Positions 32,391 through 42,139 of a stretch of DNA of 52,331 nt are shown in pieces (the stretch's first letter is position 1; every line of letters starts with the position of its first letter). The translations under genes and the position numbers were made by a program. The notes under the pieces were generated by a model that was not told where the DNA came from, did not search any database, and was given only the letters and a program-made list of their open reading frames with translations. Location of the stretch: the NCBI RefSeq assembly GCF_900104445.1, contig NZ_FNJI01000032.1, positions 1-52,331 of the forward strand, given 5' to 3'. The DNA comes from Desulforhopalus singaporensis (GTDB lineage: Bacteria > Desulfobacterota > Desulfobulbia > Desulfobulbales > Desulfocapsaceae).

Positions 32391-35306
32391 TTAAAGTTGA
32401 AGCAGAACGGCGGGCACCGCCTTTTTCTTCTTATTCACCTGAGTGGTGCAGATGAGCAATCGATCGGCGGCAATGCCGTAGTCCTCGACGAAATGGCGCT
32501 GCACCGCCTCACCGCGCTGCTGGCCGAGCCCGATTAATTGTTCCAGCTGTTCTTCTGGCGGTTCAATCTCCTCTGTTTCTGCGTTTGCAACCTCGTCAGT
32601 ATCCATAAATTCCCAGGAGGCGACCTGAGGACAGAGCTGCAGGTCCGTCTCGGGACGATTCTGCAAAATCGTTGCAATCCTTTTAAGATAGTCTTCATGC
32701 TGGCCGGTAATCGAAACCGCCCCGGGATCAAACTGTACCGGCGGAAAGTCAACCTTGAGCACATTCTCACCCACCTTCATCCCTACATATGCCAGAGCGC
32801 CGTATGGCCCCAGGGCATACATAAGATATCCGGATGCAGCCGGCACTATGGCTTTGCCAAGTGCGGTGATTACGACATCTGCGACCCCGACACTGAGATC
32901 ACTGACCGGCCCATTCAGGGGGATGTTAAGCTCAATATTCCGATCCTTGTCCCGCAATACTGAAAGCGCTGCATCCAGGGGGATTGGCAGCTGATTGTCC
33001 AGCTCCTGCGCCTGTTTCTCGGAAATTCTTTTGGTTTCCAGTTTCTTAAGAGTAACCTTGTTCTTCATCTTGAGATAGCCATCCTCAAGATGAACGTTGG
33101 TATCTAGCTGCAGCTGTCCAGATGCAAGGGCGGTTCCCACCGACTGTACGGTATAGGGTGAAATACTTTCCAGGGGATAATTTTTAAGTCCAAGCGATAA
33201 GCTCAGCGCCAGCGGAGCCGTAAACGGCTGAAGCTCACCCGTAAGGTCGACAGGGGCTCTATTCTCCAGGAGAGCTTTGACAGAAAATTTCGTTTTTTCA
33301 TCAGGACTTGCTGAATCGATTCCGGTGACCGTGAACTCTTTCAGGGCGAGATCGGTTTTAAAAGGTACAGCCAGGGTTTTGTCCTCAAAATACAACACGC
33401 TGGTGCCGCCAACAACAACCTCCCCTAGGACAAAAGGCGGAGCAGCGCTTCTCTCACCCTCACCTTCTTCTTGTTCATCCGCGGCAGCGGGCGCGGTCTT
33501 CTTCATGGCTTCAAGCCGCCGGTTGATCTCCAGTGTTCCATCACTGCTTTTTATCACGCTGGCGACCAGATCATTTACTAAAAGTTTTGAACAACCAAAC
33601 CCACCTGCAACAGACCAGTCGATACCTGCCAGCGTGGCCAGAGTAAAGCTGAGCCCCGGTTGCTCCTCGCCATTGTGCCCTCCACCAAGAAAAGCCAGAT
33701 CCACAAAATCCGCCTCTTTCACGCTGACGTTCGTACCGTTTTCAAGGGCGACGGATTGCACCGAAATTCCCCCGACGTTGACAAGTTCTTCACCATTTTG
33801 ACGAGAGACAATGCGGGGATTCTGCACCTGCAGACTGTCTGCATGCGCACTACGGCCGAACTCGCCGGCAAAAACCTGCGACAGCTCAAGGACCGGAACG
33901 GACACATCAAGAGGCATATCCCCCTGGACAGTGAGCTGAATTCTTTCGGCCACAAACGATTTTGCTGCGACGTTGTTCTCTCCTGTTCCCTGCAAACCGT
34001 CTATCTCAACTTTGGAGATTGCCAGCAGTGGCGTCTGCTGATTCTGGTGCAGGGAGAGATCATCAATCAGGAGCCGCCCTTCGCCCTTAATGTCATGGCC
34101 TTCTTTCTGATCTGACAAAGCGTATGAGAGCTTGCCCTGCCACTGGAAATTTTCCTGTGTTACCGCGAGGCCTGGCGACGCAAAAGATCCGTTTGCTATA
34201 ACCAGGCTGCCGTCATTTGTCACCGTGACACCGTCTCTTAGAACAACCCGGGTTTTTCCGCCAAGCTCAATCAGCTCTTCTTCGATCTTCAACTGCCCGC
34301 CGGGCATGGAGAACATGTAGTCCCCGGTCTTCAACGTACCGTCGGTTACTATTGTCATGCCGGACGTAGAGCTGTCGTCAAAATTTACCTGGCCCTGCCA
34401 GCCCATCGAGGTTGCACCGGTCACAAAATCATCAGAGCCGATCCGGGCCGATTGCAGATCTATGGCTCCGTCGTAATGAGCAACCAGCCCAGATTCTTTC
34501 ATTGTTACTTCAGCTTTGCCAATTACACTGACGTCACCATCAAACACCGGGAGACTCTCTTCCAAGAATGCAGCAATCTCGGCGAGCTTGAATCGTTTTA
34601 TGGCGACCTTTCCGCCAATATCCAGGTAGGGCGCGATCGTCACCACGTCAAGATCAAACTCAAGCGGCTCGCCATCAAGGGTACCGCGAAGAAAAAAACT
34701 TCCGGGCAAAGCCCCCTCTCTTGTGGAAATACCACGTATTCTTGCTTCGTCAATGATAAGCTCAAAATCGAGTTGGTCACTTTTCAGGTGCAGCCTGCAG
34801 TCGGTCAAGACCACGTTATCGGCAAGAAATCCCCACGGCTCCCCCGGCGTTTGCGCCACCTGCCCGGTTTTTCCGCCTTCATCGCCGCGGTCGCCTTTAT
34901 CCCTGCCGCCAACGGTATAGGTGCCAAACCGCCATGCGCCGTCGCGGTACTGCTCCACATCGAGCACCAGTCCGCTGTAACTCCCGCTTTCCAGCCTGAT
35001 ATTCCGGTGAAAAAGATCAACCAGACTCAGATCCAGCATCAGCTCGTTTTGTTGTAAAAGAGAGCGGCCGTGGCTCTGCGAGACAACCGCGCCAACCGTG
35101 AGTCGCCCCGTAAATGGATTGAACCACAGACTTTCAACCGTTGCGTTGTCGGCGCCATTTTTTTCAAGCCAGTCGGCCAGATATATTTTCGCCGCAACAG
35201 GTACCAGAACAGCCAGCAGAAGACATATCACTATACACCCGGCACCTATGTGTACCCATTTTTTCCTGAAGAACGGGTTGCCTGTCATTTGAAACGGAAA
35301 TATCAT
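32391..35306 (-). CDS. DUF748 AsmA-like envelope protein
   Basis: The protein has 971 residues. A membrane anchor lies near residues 18-40 (VHIGAGCIVICLLLAVLVPVAAKIYL). The rest is a long beta-rich periplasmic region with the DUF748 pattern (LADWLEKNGADNATVESLWFNPFTGRLTV, then LTDCRLHLKSDQLDFEL). A later block (SGQLQLDTNVHLEDGYLKMKNKVTLKKLE, PLDAALSVLRDKDRNIELNIPLNGPVSDL) is shared with AsmA-type proteins. The C-terminus (LIGLGQQRGEAVQRHFVEDYGIAADRLLI) resembles an OmpA-like end. Such proteins are thought to bridge the envelope for lipid transport or outer-membrane assembly. It is transcribed alone. Confidence 0.88.
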   Translation of the reverse strand: MIFPFQMTGNPFFRKKWVHIGAGCIVICLLLAVLVPVAAKIYLADWLEKNGADNATVESLWFNPFTGRLTVGAVVSQSHGRSLLQQNELMLDLSLVDLFHRNIRLESGSYSGLVLDVEQYRDGAWRFGTYTVGGRDKGDRGDEGGKTGQVAQTPGEPWGFLADNVVLTDCRLHLKSDQLDFELIIDEARIRGISTREGALPGSFFLRGTLDGEPLEFDLDVVTIAPYLDIGGKVAIKRFKLAEIAAFLEESLPVFDGDVSVIGKAEVTMKESGLVAHYDGAIDLQSARIGSDDFVTGATSMGWQGQVNFDDSSTSGMTIVTDGTLKTGDYMFSMPGGQLKIEEELIELGGKTRVVLRDGVTVTNDGSLVIANGSFASPGLAVTQENFQWQGKLSYALSDQKEGHDIKGEGRLLIDDLSLHQNQQTPLLAISKVEIDGLQGTGENNVAAKSFVAERIQLTVQGDMPLDVSVPVLELSQVFAGEFGRSAHADSLQVQNPRIVSRQNGEELVNVGGISVQSVALENGTNVSVKEADFVDLAFLGGGHNGEEQPGLSFTLATLAGIDWSVAGGFGCSKLLVNDLVASVIKSSDGTLEINRRLEAMKKTAPAAADEQEEGEGERSAAPPFVLGEVVVGGTSVLYFEDKTLAVPFKTDLALKEFTVTGIDSASPDEKTKFSVKALLENRAPVDLTGELQPFTAPLALSLSLGLKNYPLESISPYTVQSVGTALASGQLQLDTNVHLEDGYLKMKNKVTLKKLETKRISEKQAQELDNQLPIPLDAALSVLRDKDRNIELNIPLNGPVSDLSVGVADVVITALGKAIVPAASGYLMYALGPYGALAYVGMKVGENVLKVDFPPVQFDPGAVSITGQHEDYLKRIATILQNRPETDLQLCPQVASWEFMDTDEVANAETEEIEPPEEQLEQLIGLGQQRGEAVQRHFVEDYGIAADRLLICTTQVNKKKKAVPAVLLQL

Positions 35307-35485
35307 ACTATCTATACAGGTAGAAGTTTAACGGTGGCAAAGGCGGAATATGCCGGCAGACCTTCTTGCCGGCAGCAACCTCCAGTGCTGTTGGACAAAA
35401 CAGCTGCAAGAGTCAGTCTTCTGGCATTATAAATTTTTAACGCCGGTTAAAAGGTAAATAAAAAGTAAATATTTACGACAAAGTC

Positions 35486-36658
35486 ATGAGAATAATAACC
35501 ACCGAAAGAATTCCTATCAAGCTCTGGCTGGACAATATCGACAGGGAGACGCTCCAACAGGTGAAAAACCTGGCGAATTTTCCTTTTACCCACCACCACA
35601 TAGCGCTCATGCCCGATGCACATGTCGGCTACGGCATGCCCATTGGCGGGGTAGCCGCCACCATAGGCGTGGTAATTCCCAACGCCGTCGGAGTCGACAT
35701 AGGGTGCGGAGTGCGTGCCGTACGAACCTCTCTTACAAGCATCGAACCGAGCGAGCTGAAAAAAATCGTCGCCCGCATCCGCGAGACAATCCCGTTAGGC
35801 TTCAACCATCACAAAAAACCGCGGCCTGCGAAGCTGATGCCGGACCTATCGACGGCCATCTCCGAAAGCAGCCTCCCGGTGATCGCCAGGGAGTTTGAAA
35901 AGGGGAGGTACCAGCTCGGAACCCTTGGTGGAGGAAACCATTTCATAGAGATCCAGATGGGCAACGACGGCCACATCTGGCTGATGATCCATTCCGGCTC
36001 CAGAAACATCGGCTACAGGATTGCCGGCTACTACAACCAGCTGGCAAAGGATTTCCACAAAAGCGGCGGACTGAAAATAGACCCCAAGTGGCAGCTCGAT
36101 TACCTGCCGATTTGTTCCACAAACGGCAGCAACTATTTCACGGAGATGGAGTACTGCGTCCGGTTCGCAGCCGCCAACCGTAAAGAGATGATGTCTCGAG
36201 TCTGCGCTATCATTGCCGACACCGACCCGACCGCAACCTTTGCGCCTGCCGTCGACATAGCCCACAATTACGCGTCAAAGGAACACCACTTCGGCGAAGA
36301 TGTAATCGTTCACCGCAAAGGTGCTACCAAAGCCGTAAAGGACGGTATCGGCATAATTCCCGGTTCACAGGGAAGCAACAGTTTCATAGTCAAAGGACTC
36401 GGCGCGCCAGAAAGCTTTATGTCCTGTTCCCACGGAGCCGGCCGAAAACTGGGTAGGAAACAGGCGCGGCGCCAGCTGAATCTAGCCAGGGAGATCGAAT
36501 TTTTGAAAAAAAGAGGCGTTATCCACGCCATTCGCCATAAAAAGGACCTGGATGAAGCGGCCGGCGCCTACAAGGACGTCCACGAGGTACTTGAAAATCA
36601 GCAGGATCTGGTTGAAAAAACAGTTACCCTGAGCCCCCTGGCAGTGGTTAAAGGGTAA
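35486..36658 (+). CDS. rtcB: RNA-splicing ligase RtcB
   Basis: The protein has 390 residues, in the shorter bacterial RtcB group. Family motifs are intact: MPDAHVGYGMPIGG, GVDIGCG (metal-binding Asp and Cys), GGGNHF, HSGSRNIG and SCSHGAGR, whose His accepts GMP. It joins 2',3'-cyclic-phosphate and 5'-OH RNA ends using GTP and Mn2+. The usual rtcA and the sigma-54 regulator rtcR are not adjacent, so the gene is not in the classic repair operon. The leader is AT-rich (35430-35485) without a clear strong ribosome-binding site. It converges with pdxH. Confidence 0.96.
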   Translation: MRIITTERIPIKLWLDNIDRETLQQVKNLANFPFTHHHIALMPDAHVGYGMPIGGVAATIGVVIPNAVGVDIGCGVRAVRTSLTSIEPSELKKIVARIRETIPLGFNHHKKPRPAKLMPDLSTAISESSLPVIAREFEKGRYQLGTLGGGNHFIEIQMGNDGHIWLMIHSGSRNIGYRIAGYYNQLAKDFHKSGGLKIDPKWQLDYLPICSTNGSNYFTEMEYCVRFAAANRKEMMSRVCAIIADTDPTATFAPAVDIAHNYASKEHHFGEDVIVHRKGATKAVKDGIGIIPGSQGSNSFIVKGLGAPESFMSCSHGAGRKLGRKQARRQLNLAREIEFLKKRGVIHAIRHKKDLDEAAGAYKDVHEVLENQQDLVEKTVTLSPLAVVKG

Positions 36659-36685
36659 CTGGTTTCATGGGTGATAATGCCCTGT

Positions 36686-37324
36686 TCACGGGGCGAGACG
36701 GGCCACCGACCACTTCCCGGTTTCGTCAAGACTGTAGAGGAACCGGTCGTGGAGCCTGCTTTTACGCCCCTGCCAGAATTCAATCTGCAGCGGTTTCACC
36801 CGGAATCCCCCCCAGAATGTAGGCAGCGGGACTTTTTTTTCACCGATTTTCCGTTTCATCTCATTAAACTTCTGGAGCAGCATCGCTCTTGAGGAGAGGG
36901 TATTGCTTTGGCTTGAAACCCAGGCCGCCATCTGGCTTTCCCTGGGCCGGCTCATAAAATATTTGGCAGATTCCGCAGTTGATATTTTTGACGCGATACC
37001 GTTGACCATTACCTGCCGTTCCAGGTCTAGCCACGGAAAGAGCAGGCTCACTTTCTGGTTTTCCTTAATCTCCAGGGCCTTCCTGCTCCCGAAATTGGTA
37101 AAGAAGACAAATCCGCTTTCATCGAAGTATTTCAGCAGCACCGTTCTCTGGCTTGGCATCCCGTTCCTGGAGACCGTTGCCAGAATCATGGCGGTGGGGT
37201 CGGCGATATCCGTTTCTCTCGCCTGGCTGAACCAGTCGCTGAACTGCACTACCGGATCATCCTTCAGATCAGAACGGGACAATCCGCCCTTGAGATATTC
37301 GCGACGAAACTGACTTAAATCCAC
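36686..37324 (-). CDS. pdxH: Pyridoxamine 5'-phosphate oxidase
   Basis: The protein has 212 residues, the standard size. It begins LSQFRREYLKGGLSRSDL and shows the FMN and PLP contacts SRNGMPSQRTVLLKYFDESGFVFFTNFGSRKA, VSLLFPWLDLERQVMVNG, SRPRESQMAAWVS and WGGFRVKPLQIEFWQGR ending in RL. It oxidises pyridoxine or pyridoxamine 5'-phosphate to pyridoxal 5'-phosphate with O2, producing H2O2, so the organism has at least occasional oxygen contact or another acceptor. It ends 27 bases from the convergent rtcB. Confidence 0.96.
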   Translation of the reverse strand: MDLSQFRREYLKGGLSRSDLKDDPVVQFSDWFSQARETDIADPTAMILATVSRNGMPSQRTVLLKYFDESGFVFFTNFGSRKALEIKENQKVSLLFPWLDLERQVMVNGIASKISTAESAKYFMSRPRESQMAAWVSSQSNTLSSRAMLLQKFNEMKRKIGEKKVPLPTFWGGFRVKPLQIEFWQGRKSRLHDRFLYSLDETGKWSVARLAP

Positions 37325-37346
37325 CTTTTTCTCCCTTCAAATAAAC

Positions 37347-37394
37347 GGTGCCGGTCCCCCCTGTCTTGTCAAATATGGGGGCTACCGGCACACC
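37347..37394 (-). terminator. Hairpin after the Tim44-domain gene
   Basis: GGTGCCGGT (37347-37355) with ACCGGCAC (37384-37391), extended by CCCCC and GGGGG, forms a long GC-rich stem. Reading minus, it starts 67 bases after the Tim44 stop and a moderately T-rich stretch follows. The plus-strand side has a better T-run (ATTTTTTATT), so it may be a bidirectional stop signal. Confidence 0.6.
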
Positions 37395-37460
37395 ATTTTT
37401 TATTGTCGATGCATCACGGATTCATACCTGTGCGGTCACCACCGCACACTCCCGACAATG

Positions 37461-38387
37461 CTACTTGATCCCTTCAAGCTTCCAGTCCTGGGTGGAGACA
37501 GGCCTTGCCCAGGTCCAGTCTTCCTCAAACTTCACCGGATCTGTCATACTGCCTTCAACCAACTCTCCGGTTTTATCGTCAACGTAATAGTCAAGCAGGT
37601 TGGCGGTAAAACGTACGGTCACGAAATCTTCACGGCCGTCGCTGCCCGCCTCAACCACCTCCACGCTCCTGATGGCAATCGATTCCAGCTTGTTTATCAC
37701 ACCCTTCGCACGCATCCCGGCAAAATGGTCTTCGTACTCTTTTGCCAGCTGCTCCCCCAGCAGGTGCCGATAGGAATCGACATCCCTTCTCATCCACCCC
37801 GCCTGAACCTGAAAAAAGACATCCGATGCCACTTCCTTGAAATAGTTCGGATCAAACTTTTTGTCGGTTCGCTGTATCTGGGCAAGACCTTCCTCCAGCA
37901 GGCTGGTCCCGATGTCTGGAGTAAACGACGCACCCTGATTACCGCCGCCTTCAGGTGAATCGAACGAGCCGAAGGGTTGCTGCTTTGCCTGGTTGCCGTA
38001 GCCCGGGTATGAACCCGGACCCGGGCGCCCCCTGGTAACAGAAGAAAACCTCCTGAACAGAAAATAGGCTATTCCGCCAAGCAGCAGCAGGGGGAGAATC
38101 CCCATACCGCTCCCACCCATTCCGAACATCGAGCCAAAGAGCATGCCGCCAAGGGCTCCACCCAGCAACCCTCCCATCAGGCCGCTGCCGAAGCCGCTCT
38201 TCTGTTTCACCCCGGAAGGCTGTGGTGATACAGACGGGCTGCTTTTATACGTTTTAGTTGTTTTAAACGTGCGTCCTCCCAGTTTTGAGCGGGCATCAGC
38301 GTATTGGGCAGTGATTCCTGCTTCAATCAGGCTGAATGCAAGCAACACCAGAAGGACAGGTGCCAAAGTTCTGCAAAATGTTTTCAT
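37461..38387 (-). CDS. Secreted or membrane-anchored Tim44-like domain protein
   Basis: The protein has 308 residues from the ATG at 38387, chosen because AAAGGA lies six bases before it; the frame runs on to 38483. Residues 1-30 are a signal peptide or anchor (RTLAPVLLVLLAFSLIEAGITA). A Ser/Thr/Gly-rich region follows, with a second membrane stretch (GSGMGILPLLLLGGIAYFLFRRF) after a Gly/Met/Phe repeat-like segment (GGLLGGALGGMLFGSMFGMG). The C-terminal half is a Tim44-like fold (DPNYFKEVASDVFFQVQAGWMRRDVDSY, then FVTVRFTANLLDYYVDD). These are common, poorly understood envelope proteins of Proteobacteria. Confidence 0.88.
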   Translation of the reverse strand: MKTFCRTLAPVLLVLLAFSLIEAGITAQYADARSKLGGRTFKTTKTYKSSPSVSPQPSGVKQKSGFGSGLMGGLLGGALGGMLFGSMFGMGGSGMGILPLLLLGGIAYFLFRRFSSVTRGRPGPGSYPGYGNQAKQQPFGSFDSPEGGGNQGASFTPDIGTSLLEEGLAQIQRTDKKFDPNYFKEVASDVFFQVQAGWMRRDVDSYRHLLGEQLAKEYEDHFAGMRAKGVINKLESIAIRSVEVVEAGSDGREDFVTVRFTANLLDYYVDDKTGELVEGSMTDPVKFEEDWTWARPVSTQDWKLEGIK

Positions 38388-38564
38388 CGATAATCCTTTT
38401 GTTTCGCCGACAGACTGACCTTTTACATAAAGGAGAGCAGCCGGACAGACTACTGCGTTTCGTTTTTCGTTGATCATAATCAAACCCGCGCTACATTATA
38501 GTACCTCTTTTACGAGATGCCATAACAAGTCGTCAAATTTGCCTTAATTTTTTCCAACTATTCT

Positions 38565-40076
38565 ATGCTAATAATCAATCCACCCCTAACCATACCGTCC
38601 GAACCTCCGGCCTCACTTGCATACCTTGCCGCAGCACTCAAGGTGAATAACCTGCCGTGTACACTTTGCGATATGAATATCGAAGCTCTTGAGTTCCTTC
38701 TTCACAAGACTACTGTGGCAAATGACACATGGTCGAAAAGGGCTTTTAACAATATAGATAAAAATCTTCATGCACTGCGGTGGGAGAAGACCTATGGCAA
38801 CAGGGACAAATACCGGCGTGCCGTCTCGGATATAAACAGGGTTCTCGAAATATCCGGGAGAAGATGCGACGTCCAGCTCTCTTTAGCCAATTACCAGGAC
38901 AACACCCTCTCTCCGCTGAACAGCCGCGATCTGCTGGAGGCTGCGGCCAACTTTGAGTCAAATCTTTTCTATCCCTATTTCAGCGACAGGTTTGAAACAC
39001 TGCTTTTTCGGTCCGATTCCACTTTCGCCGGCTTTTCCCTCAATTATCTCAGCCAGGCGCTGACCACATTTGCCATGATCGGCTACCTCAAGAGACACCA
39101 TCCCAAAATTCGGATCGTGATCGGCGGCGGACTCGCGACCACCTGGCTCAGTCACCCCCGCTACGACGAACCGTTTCACGCAATCGTCGATCATTTCATT
39201 GCCGGAAAAGGCGAAGAACCTCTTGTCCGGTTGCTCACAGGGCGTACTTCTCACGTTGGCAGCTCCGGTCCGGATTTCACACAGTTCAACAAACAGTCCT
39301 ACCTTTCCCCGAGGGTTACCCTCCCGGTTGCCAGTTCCTACGGCTGCTACTGGAGAAAGTGCAATTTCTGTCCTGAAAAAAGTGAGGCGAACCCTTATAT
39401 GCACAACCATCCGGACCAGACCGCCACCGAGCTCGATATCCTCAGCCGACATAATCGCCCGATGCTGATCCATTTTCTCGATAATGCCATCAGCCCCACG
39501 ACCCTGCAGATGCTTGCAACTCGGCAACAGCGGGTTACGCCCTGGTACGGGTTTGTCCGATTCAACCACCTGCTCGCGGACAAAAACTTTTGTTTCCAGC
39601 TGAAAAAATCCGGCTGCGCCATGCTTAAAATCGGTCTCGAGTCGGGTGACAGCCGGGTGCTTGAAGCGATGAACAAAGGTATAGATCTGCAGCTTGCGTC
39701 AACAGCTCTGAAAAATTTGCGTGAAGCCGGAATCGGAACCTACATCTACCTGCTTTTCGGAACTCCGGAGGAAGACCGGGAGGCGGCCTTCAGGACCATG
39801 GATTTCGTACTTGACCACCACCTGGAAATAAGTTTTCTCAATCTTTCTATCTTCAATCTCCCGCTGTGTGCCCGGGAAGCCTCGGACCTTGAGGTTTCAA
39901 AATTTTACGATGGCGACCTTTCGATCTACCGACAGTTTGTCCACCCCAAGGGATGGAACCGCGGCGATATCCGCAGGTTCCTGGAAAAAGATTTCAAGCG
40001 TAACGAGCAGATAGCCGCTATCCTGCTACGGGACCCGCCTTCTTTTGGCTCCAATCATGCCCCATTTTTCTTATGA
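38565..40076 (+). CDS. B12-binding-type radical SAM protein
   Basis: The protein has 503 residues. The N-terminal third looks like a cobalamin-binding-type domain (NPPLTIPSEPPASLAYLAAAL, then IRIVIGGGLATTW), although its usual DxHxxG histidine motif is not obvious to me. The radical SAM core has CYWRKCNFC (C-x3-C-x2-C), the 4Fe-4S site. Downstream are KIGLESGDSRVLEAMNKGI and YLLFGTPEE, standard for this group. It performs radical chemistry on an unknown substrate, perhaps methylation or ring modification. It is transcribed divergently from the Tim44-domain gene and stands alone. Confidence 0.88.
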   Translation: MLIINPPLTIPSEPPASLAYLAAALKVNNLPCTLCDMNIEALEFLLHKTTVANDTWSKRAFNNIDKNLHALRWEKTYGNRDKYRRAVSDINRVLEISGRRCDVQLSLANYQDNTLSPLNSRDLLEAAANFESNLFYPYFSDRFETLLFRSDSTFAGFSLNYLSQALTTFAMIGYLKRHHPKIRIVIGGGLATTWLSHPRYDEPFHAIVDHFIAGKGEEPLVRLLTGRTSHVGSSGPDFTQFNKQSYLSPRVTLPVASSYGCYWRKCNFCPEKSEANPYMHNHPDQTATELDILSRHNRPMLIHFLDNAISPTTLQMLATRQQRVTPWYGFVRFNHLLADKNFCFQLKKSGCAMLKIGLESGDSRVLEAMNKGIDLQLASTALKNLREAGIGTYIYLLFGTPEEDREAAFRTMDFVLDHHLEISFLNLSIFNLPLCAREASDLEVSKFYDGDLSIYRQFVHPKGWNRGDIRRFLEKDFKRNEQIAAILLRDPPSFGSNHAPFFL

Positions 40077-40386
40077 AGAATTATGCTGTCGGCACCGGAT
40101 TGCCCTGTAATACAGCTGGATCAGGTCGGACCTGAAAAAGACATCGTCGCCCTCGCCGCCAGCCGCTCGGACCAAGAGCCTGAAAAGTGAGGAGCAAGTA
40201 AATGTTACGCTTTGGCTTCCGATCAGATTGTGGTACTATGAACGATTATTTTTTGTCGTTATGTTATAGCATTAAATGATGAGAGCGGCATAGGCCCTGG
40301 TAACGGTGACCGGCAAAAGCGTTCGCCAGACACCACCCCCCATTGCCTACAGTCCCTGTTGCGCTACCTTCTATCTTTCAGGTGTC
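40077..40386. other. Intergenic region upstream of the PAS/HD-GYP gene
   Basis: The left part is GC-rich and non-coding; an AT-rich block at 40235-40280 probably carries the promoter. I looked for a c-di-GMP riboswitch, given the downstream gene, and did not find its conserved blocks. Confidence 0.5.
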
Positions 40387-41484
40387 ATGACCGAAAAACC
40401 AACCTACGATGAACTTGTCGCCCGGATAAAGTACCTGGAGCGAGAAGCTATTCAGCATAAAATCATAAAAGATCAAAGCGCTGAGACAACTTCCGTGCTC
40501 AAGGCCACCCTTGAATCCACCGCAGACGGCATCGTGGTAGTCAACCGAGCTGGAAGGATCGTCAACTTCAACCGCAGATTCCTGAAACTGTGCGATATTC
40601 CGCAGAAGCTGATGACCTCCCAGGACGACAACCAGGTGCTGGCCCATATCCTGAAGCTGGTCAGGGACCCGGAAATCTTTCTTGAAAAAACTGGACAGAT
40701 CTACGCCCATCCCGAAGTGGAAAATCATGACATCGTTGAGTTTAAAGATGGCAGGATTTTCGAACGCGTCTCCCTGCCGCAGATCCTTGAAGGAAAAACT
40801 GTCGGTCGGGTCTGGAGTTTTCGGGATATCACCGATTTCGTACGGTCGGAAAGCCGGTTGCGACAAACTCTGGAGACCTTGCGCAAAGCCCTCGGCGGTA
40901 CTATCCAGGCGGTGGCCATGACGGTGGAAAAAAGGGACCCCTATACCGCCGGGCACCAGCGTCGGGTTGCCGATCTGTCGCGGGCGATTGCCACCGCCAT
41001 GGGACTGCCCAAAGATACCATCAACGGCATCAGGCTCGCCGGGTCCATCCATGATCTTGGCAAAACCAGTGTTCCGACCGATATTTTAAGCAAACCCGGA
41101 CGACTGACGGAACACGAGTTCGGCATCATTAAAACCCATCCGGAGATCGGTCACGAGATTCTCAAGGATATCCAGTTTCCCTGGCCTATTGCCGAAACAA
41201 TCCTCCAGCACCATGAACGGCTTGACGGTTCGGGTTACCCCCGCGGTCTGAAGGACAGGGAGATCCTCCTCGAATCCAAGATCATCGCCGTAGCTGACGT
41301 GGTGGAAGCGCTGAGTTCTCACCGGCCTTACCGTCCGTCGATGGGTCTTGAAAACGCTCTTGCAGAGATATCAAACGGCAGGGGCCAGCTCTATGATGCC
41401 AAGGTAGTTGATGTGTGCCACCAACTTGTTTCCACAGGTAAATTCAAGTTCAAAAAAAGCTACTGGCACAACTATGCGAATTAA
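40387..41484 (+). CDS. PAS-domain HD-GYP protein, probable c-di-GMP phosphodiesterase
   Basis: The protein has 365 residues from the ATG at 40387; the frame extends upstream without support. A short coiled coil (YDELVARIKYLEREAIQH) leads to a PAS domain (residues about 35-160; LESTADGIVVVNRAGRIVNFNRRFL). The HD-GYP domain follows: HDLGK, then HHERLDGSGYP with S in place of the usual T in GTGYP, and ADVVEALSSHRPYRPS. It should hydrolyse c-di-GMP in response to a ligand or redox change sensed by PAS. It may tune the biofilm adhesin at the window's left end; that link is speculative. No kinase partner is next to it. Confidence 0.92.
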   Translation: MTEKPTYDELVARIKYLEREAIQHKIIKDQSAETTSVLKATLESTADGIVVVNRAGRIVNFNRRFLKLCDIPQKLMTSQDDNQVLAHILKLVRDPEIFLEKTGQIYAHPEVENHDIVEFKDGRIFERVSLPQILEGKTVGRVWSFRDITDFVRSESRLRQTLETLRKALGGTIQAVAMTVEKRDPYTAGHQRRVADLSRAIATAMGLPKDTINGIRLAGSIHDLGKTSVPTDILSKPGRLTEHEFGIIKTHPEIGHEILKDIQFPWPIAETILQHHERLDGSGYPRGLKDREILLESKIIAVADVVEALSSHRPYRPSMGLENALAEISNGRGQLYDAKVVDVCHQLVSTGKFKFKKSYWHNYAN

Positions 41485-41879
41485 CAACAAATCTCCTGAA
41501 AGATTGCTTTTCCAAGGATTTTTTTTTAAAAGGTGCCAATTCTTTTATTGCTAATTCTGCACATTTGGTTATTGTGTCGAACAGTGAAAAATATTCAATT
41601 CCCTGGTGTTTTCCCTGTCAATGGGGGAGTCGGGTACTCCGACGCCGCCATGAAGAGATGTCAACACTGATTTCAGAACGTGACGGCAGATCCTACCAAG
41701 AGGCACGATTAAAAGTTACAATAGATATAACATCAAGCGGCTCCGGGACAGGTCCGGCCTTTCCTGGCGGCTGCTGAGTTCATCTGAGCACCCTCAGATA
41801 CCCCGTCGAACGATGAGTTATTGTTTCGGCATTTACCAAACTGGCTTCGAAGAAGCCGAGCACAAAGGAGTAGTACAAG
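41485..41879 (+). promoter_or_regulatory. Long structured leader and promoter region of the cold-shock gene
   Basis: This 395-base gap has no gene I trust. Two small hairpins lie near its end: ATCTGAG/CTCAGAT around 41780-41800, and GGCTTC (41843-41848)/GAAGCC (41852-41857) close to the Shine-Dalgarno (AGGAG at 41866-41870). Cold-shock genes usually have long, temperature-sensitive leaders, and this layout fits. A TATAAC at about 41725 is a possible -10 box. Confidence 0.5.
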
Positions 41880-42080
41880 ATGGCTGAAGGAACTGTAAAG
41901 TGGTTTAATAACGCAAAAGGTTTTGGTTTTATCGAGCAGGACGGCGGCAACGACGTTTTTGTTCATCACACGGCGATTAAGTCCGAAGGTTTTAGATCAC
42001 TTGACGAAGGTGCACGGGTAACTTTTGAAGTGGTAGACGGCCCCAAGGGTCCTGCTGCTGCAAACGTCGTCCAGATATAA
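41880..42080 (+). CDS. CspA-family cold-shock protein
   Basis: The protein has 66 residues, one OB-fold. The two RNA-binding motifs are intact: KGFGFI (RNP1) and VFVHH (RNP2). It starts [19 protein letters not shown] and ends [10 protein letters not shown]. It binds single-stranded RNA or DNA and melts RNA secondary structure. AGGAG lies nine bases before the ATG. It is followed by a very strong terminator, so it is a single-gene transcript. Confidence 0.97.
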   Translation: MAEGTVKWFNNAKGFGFIEQDGGNDVFVHHTAIKSEGFRSLDEGARVTFEVVDGPKGPAAANVVQI

Positions 42081-42098
42081 CCGACGACTGATAACAGA

Positions 42099-42139
42099 CG
42101 ACAAAGCCCTCACCTTTCGGTTGAGGGCTTTGTCGTTTT
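42099..42139 (+). terminator. Rho-independent terminator of the cold-shock gene
   Basis: CGACAAAGCCCTCA (42099-42112) pairs with its complement in TTGAGGGCTTTGTCG (42121-42135), with one bulged base near the loop, followed by TTTTC. It lies 18 bases after the stop. Confidence 0.95.

Noticed and set aside
40077-40386. c-di-GMP riboswitch upstream of the HD-GYP gene
   Set aside because: The conserved GEMM blocks are absent.
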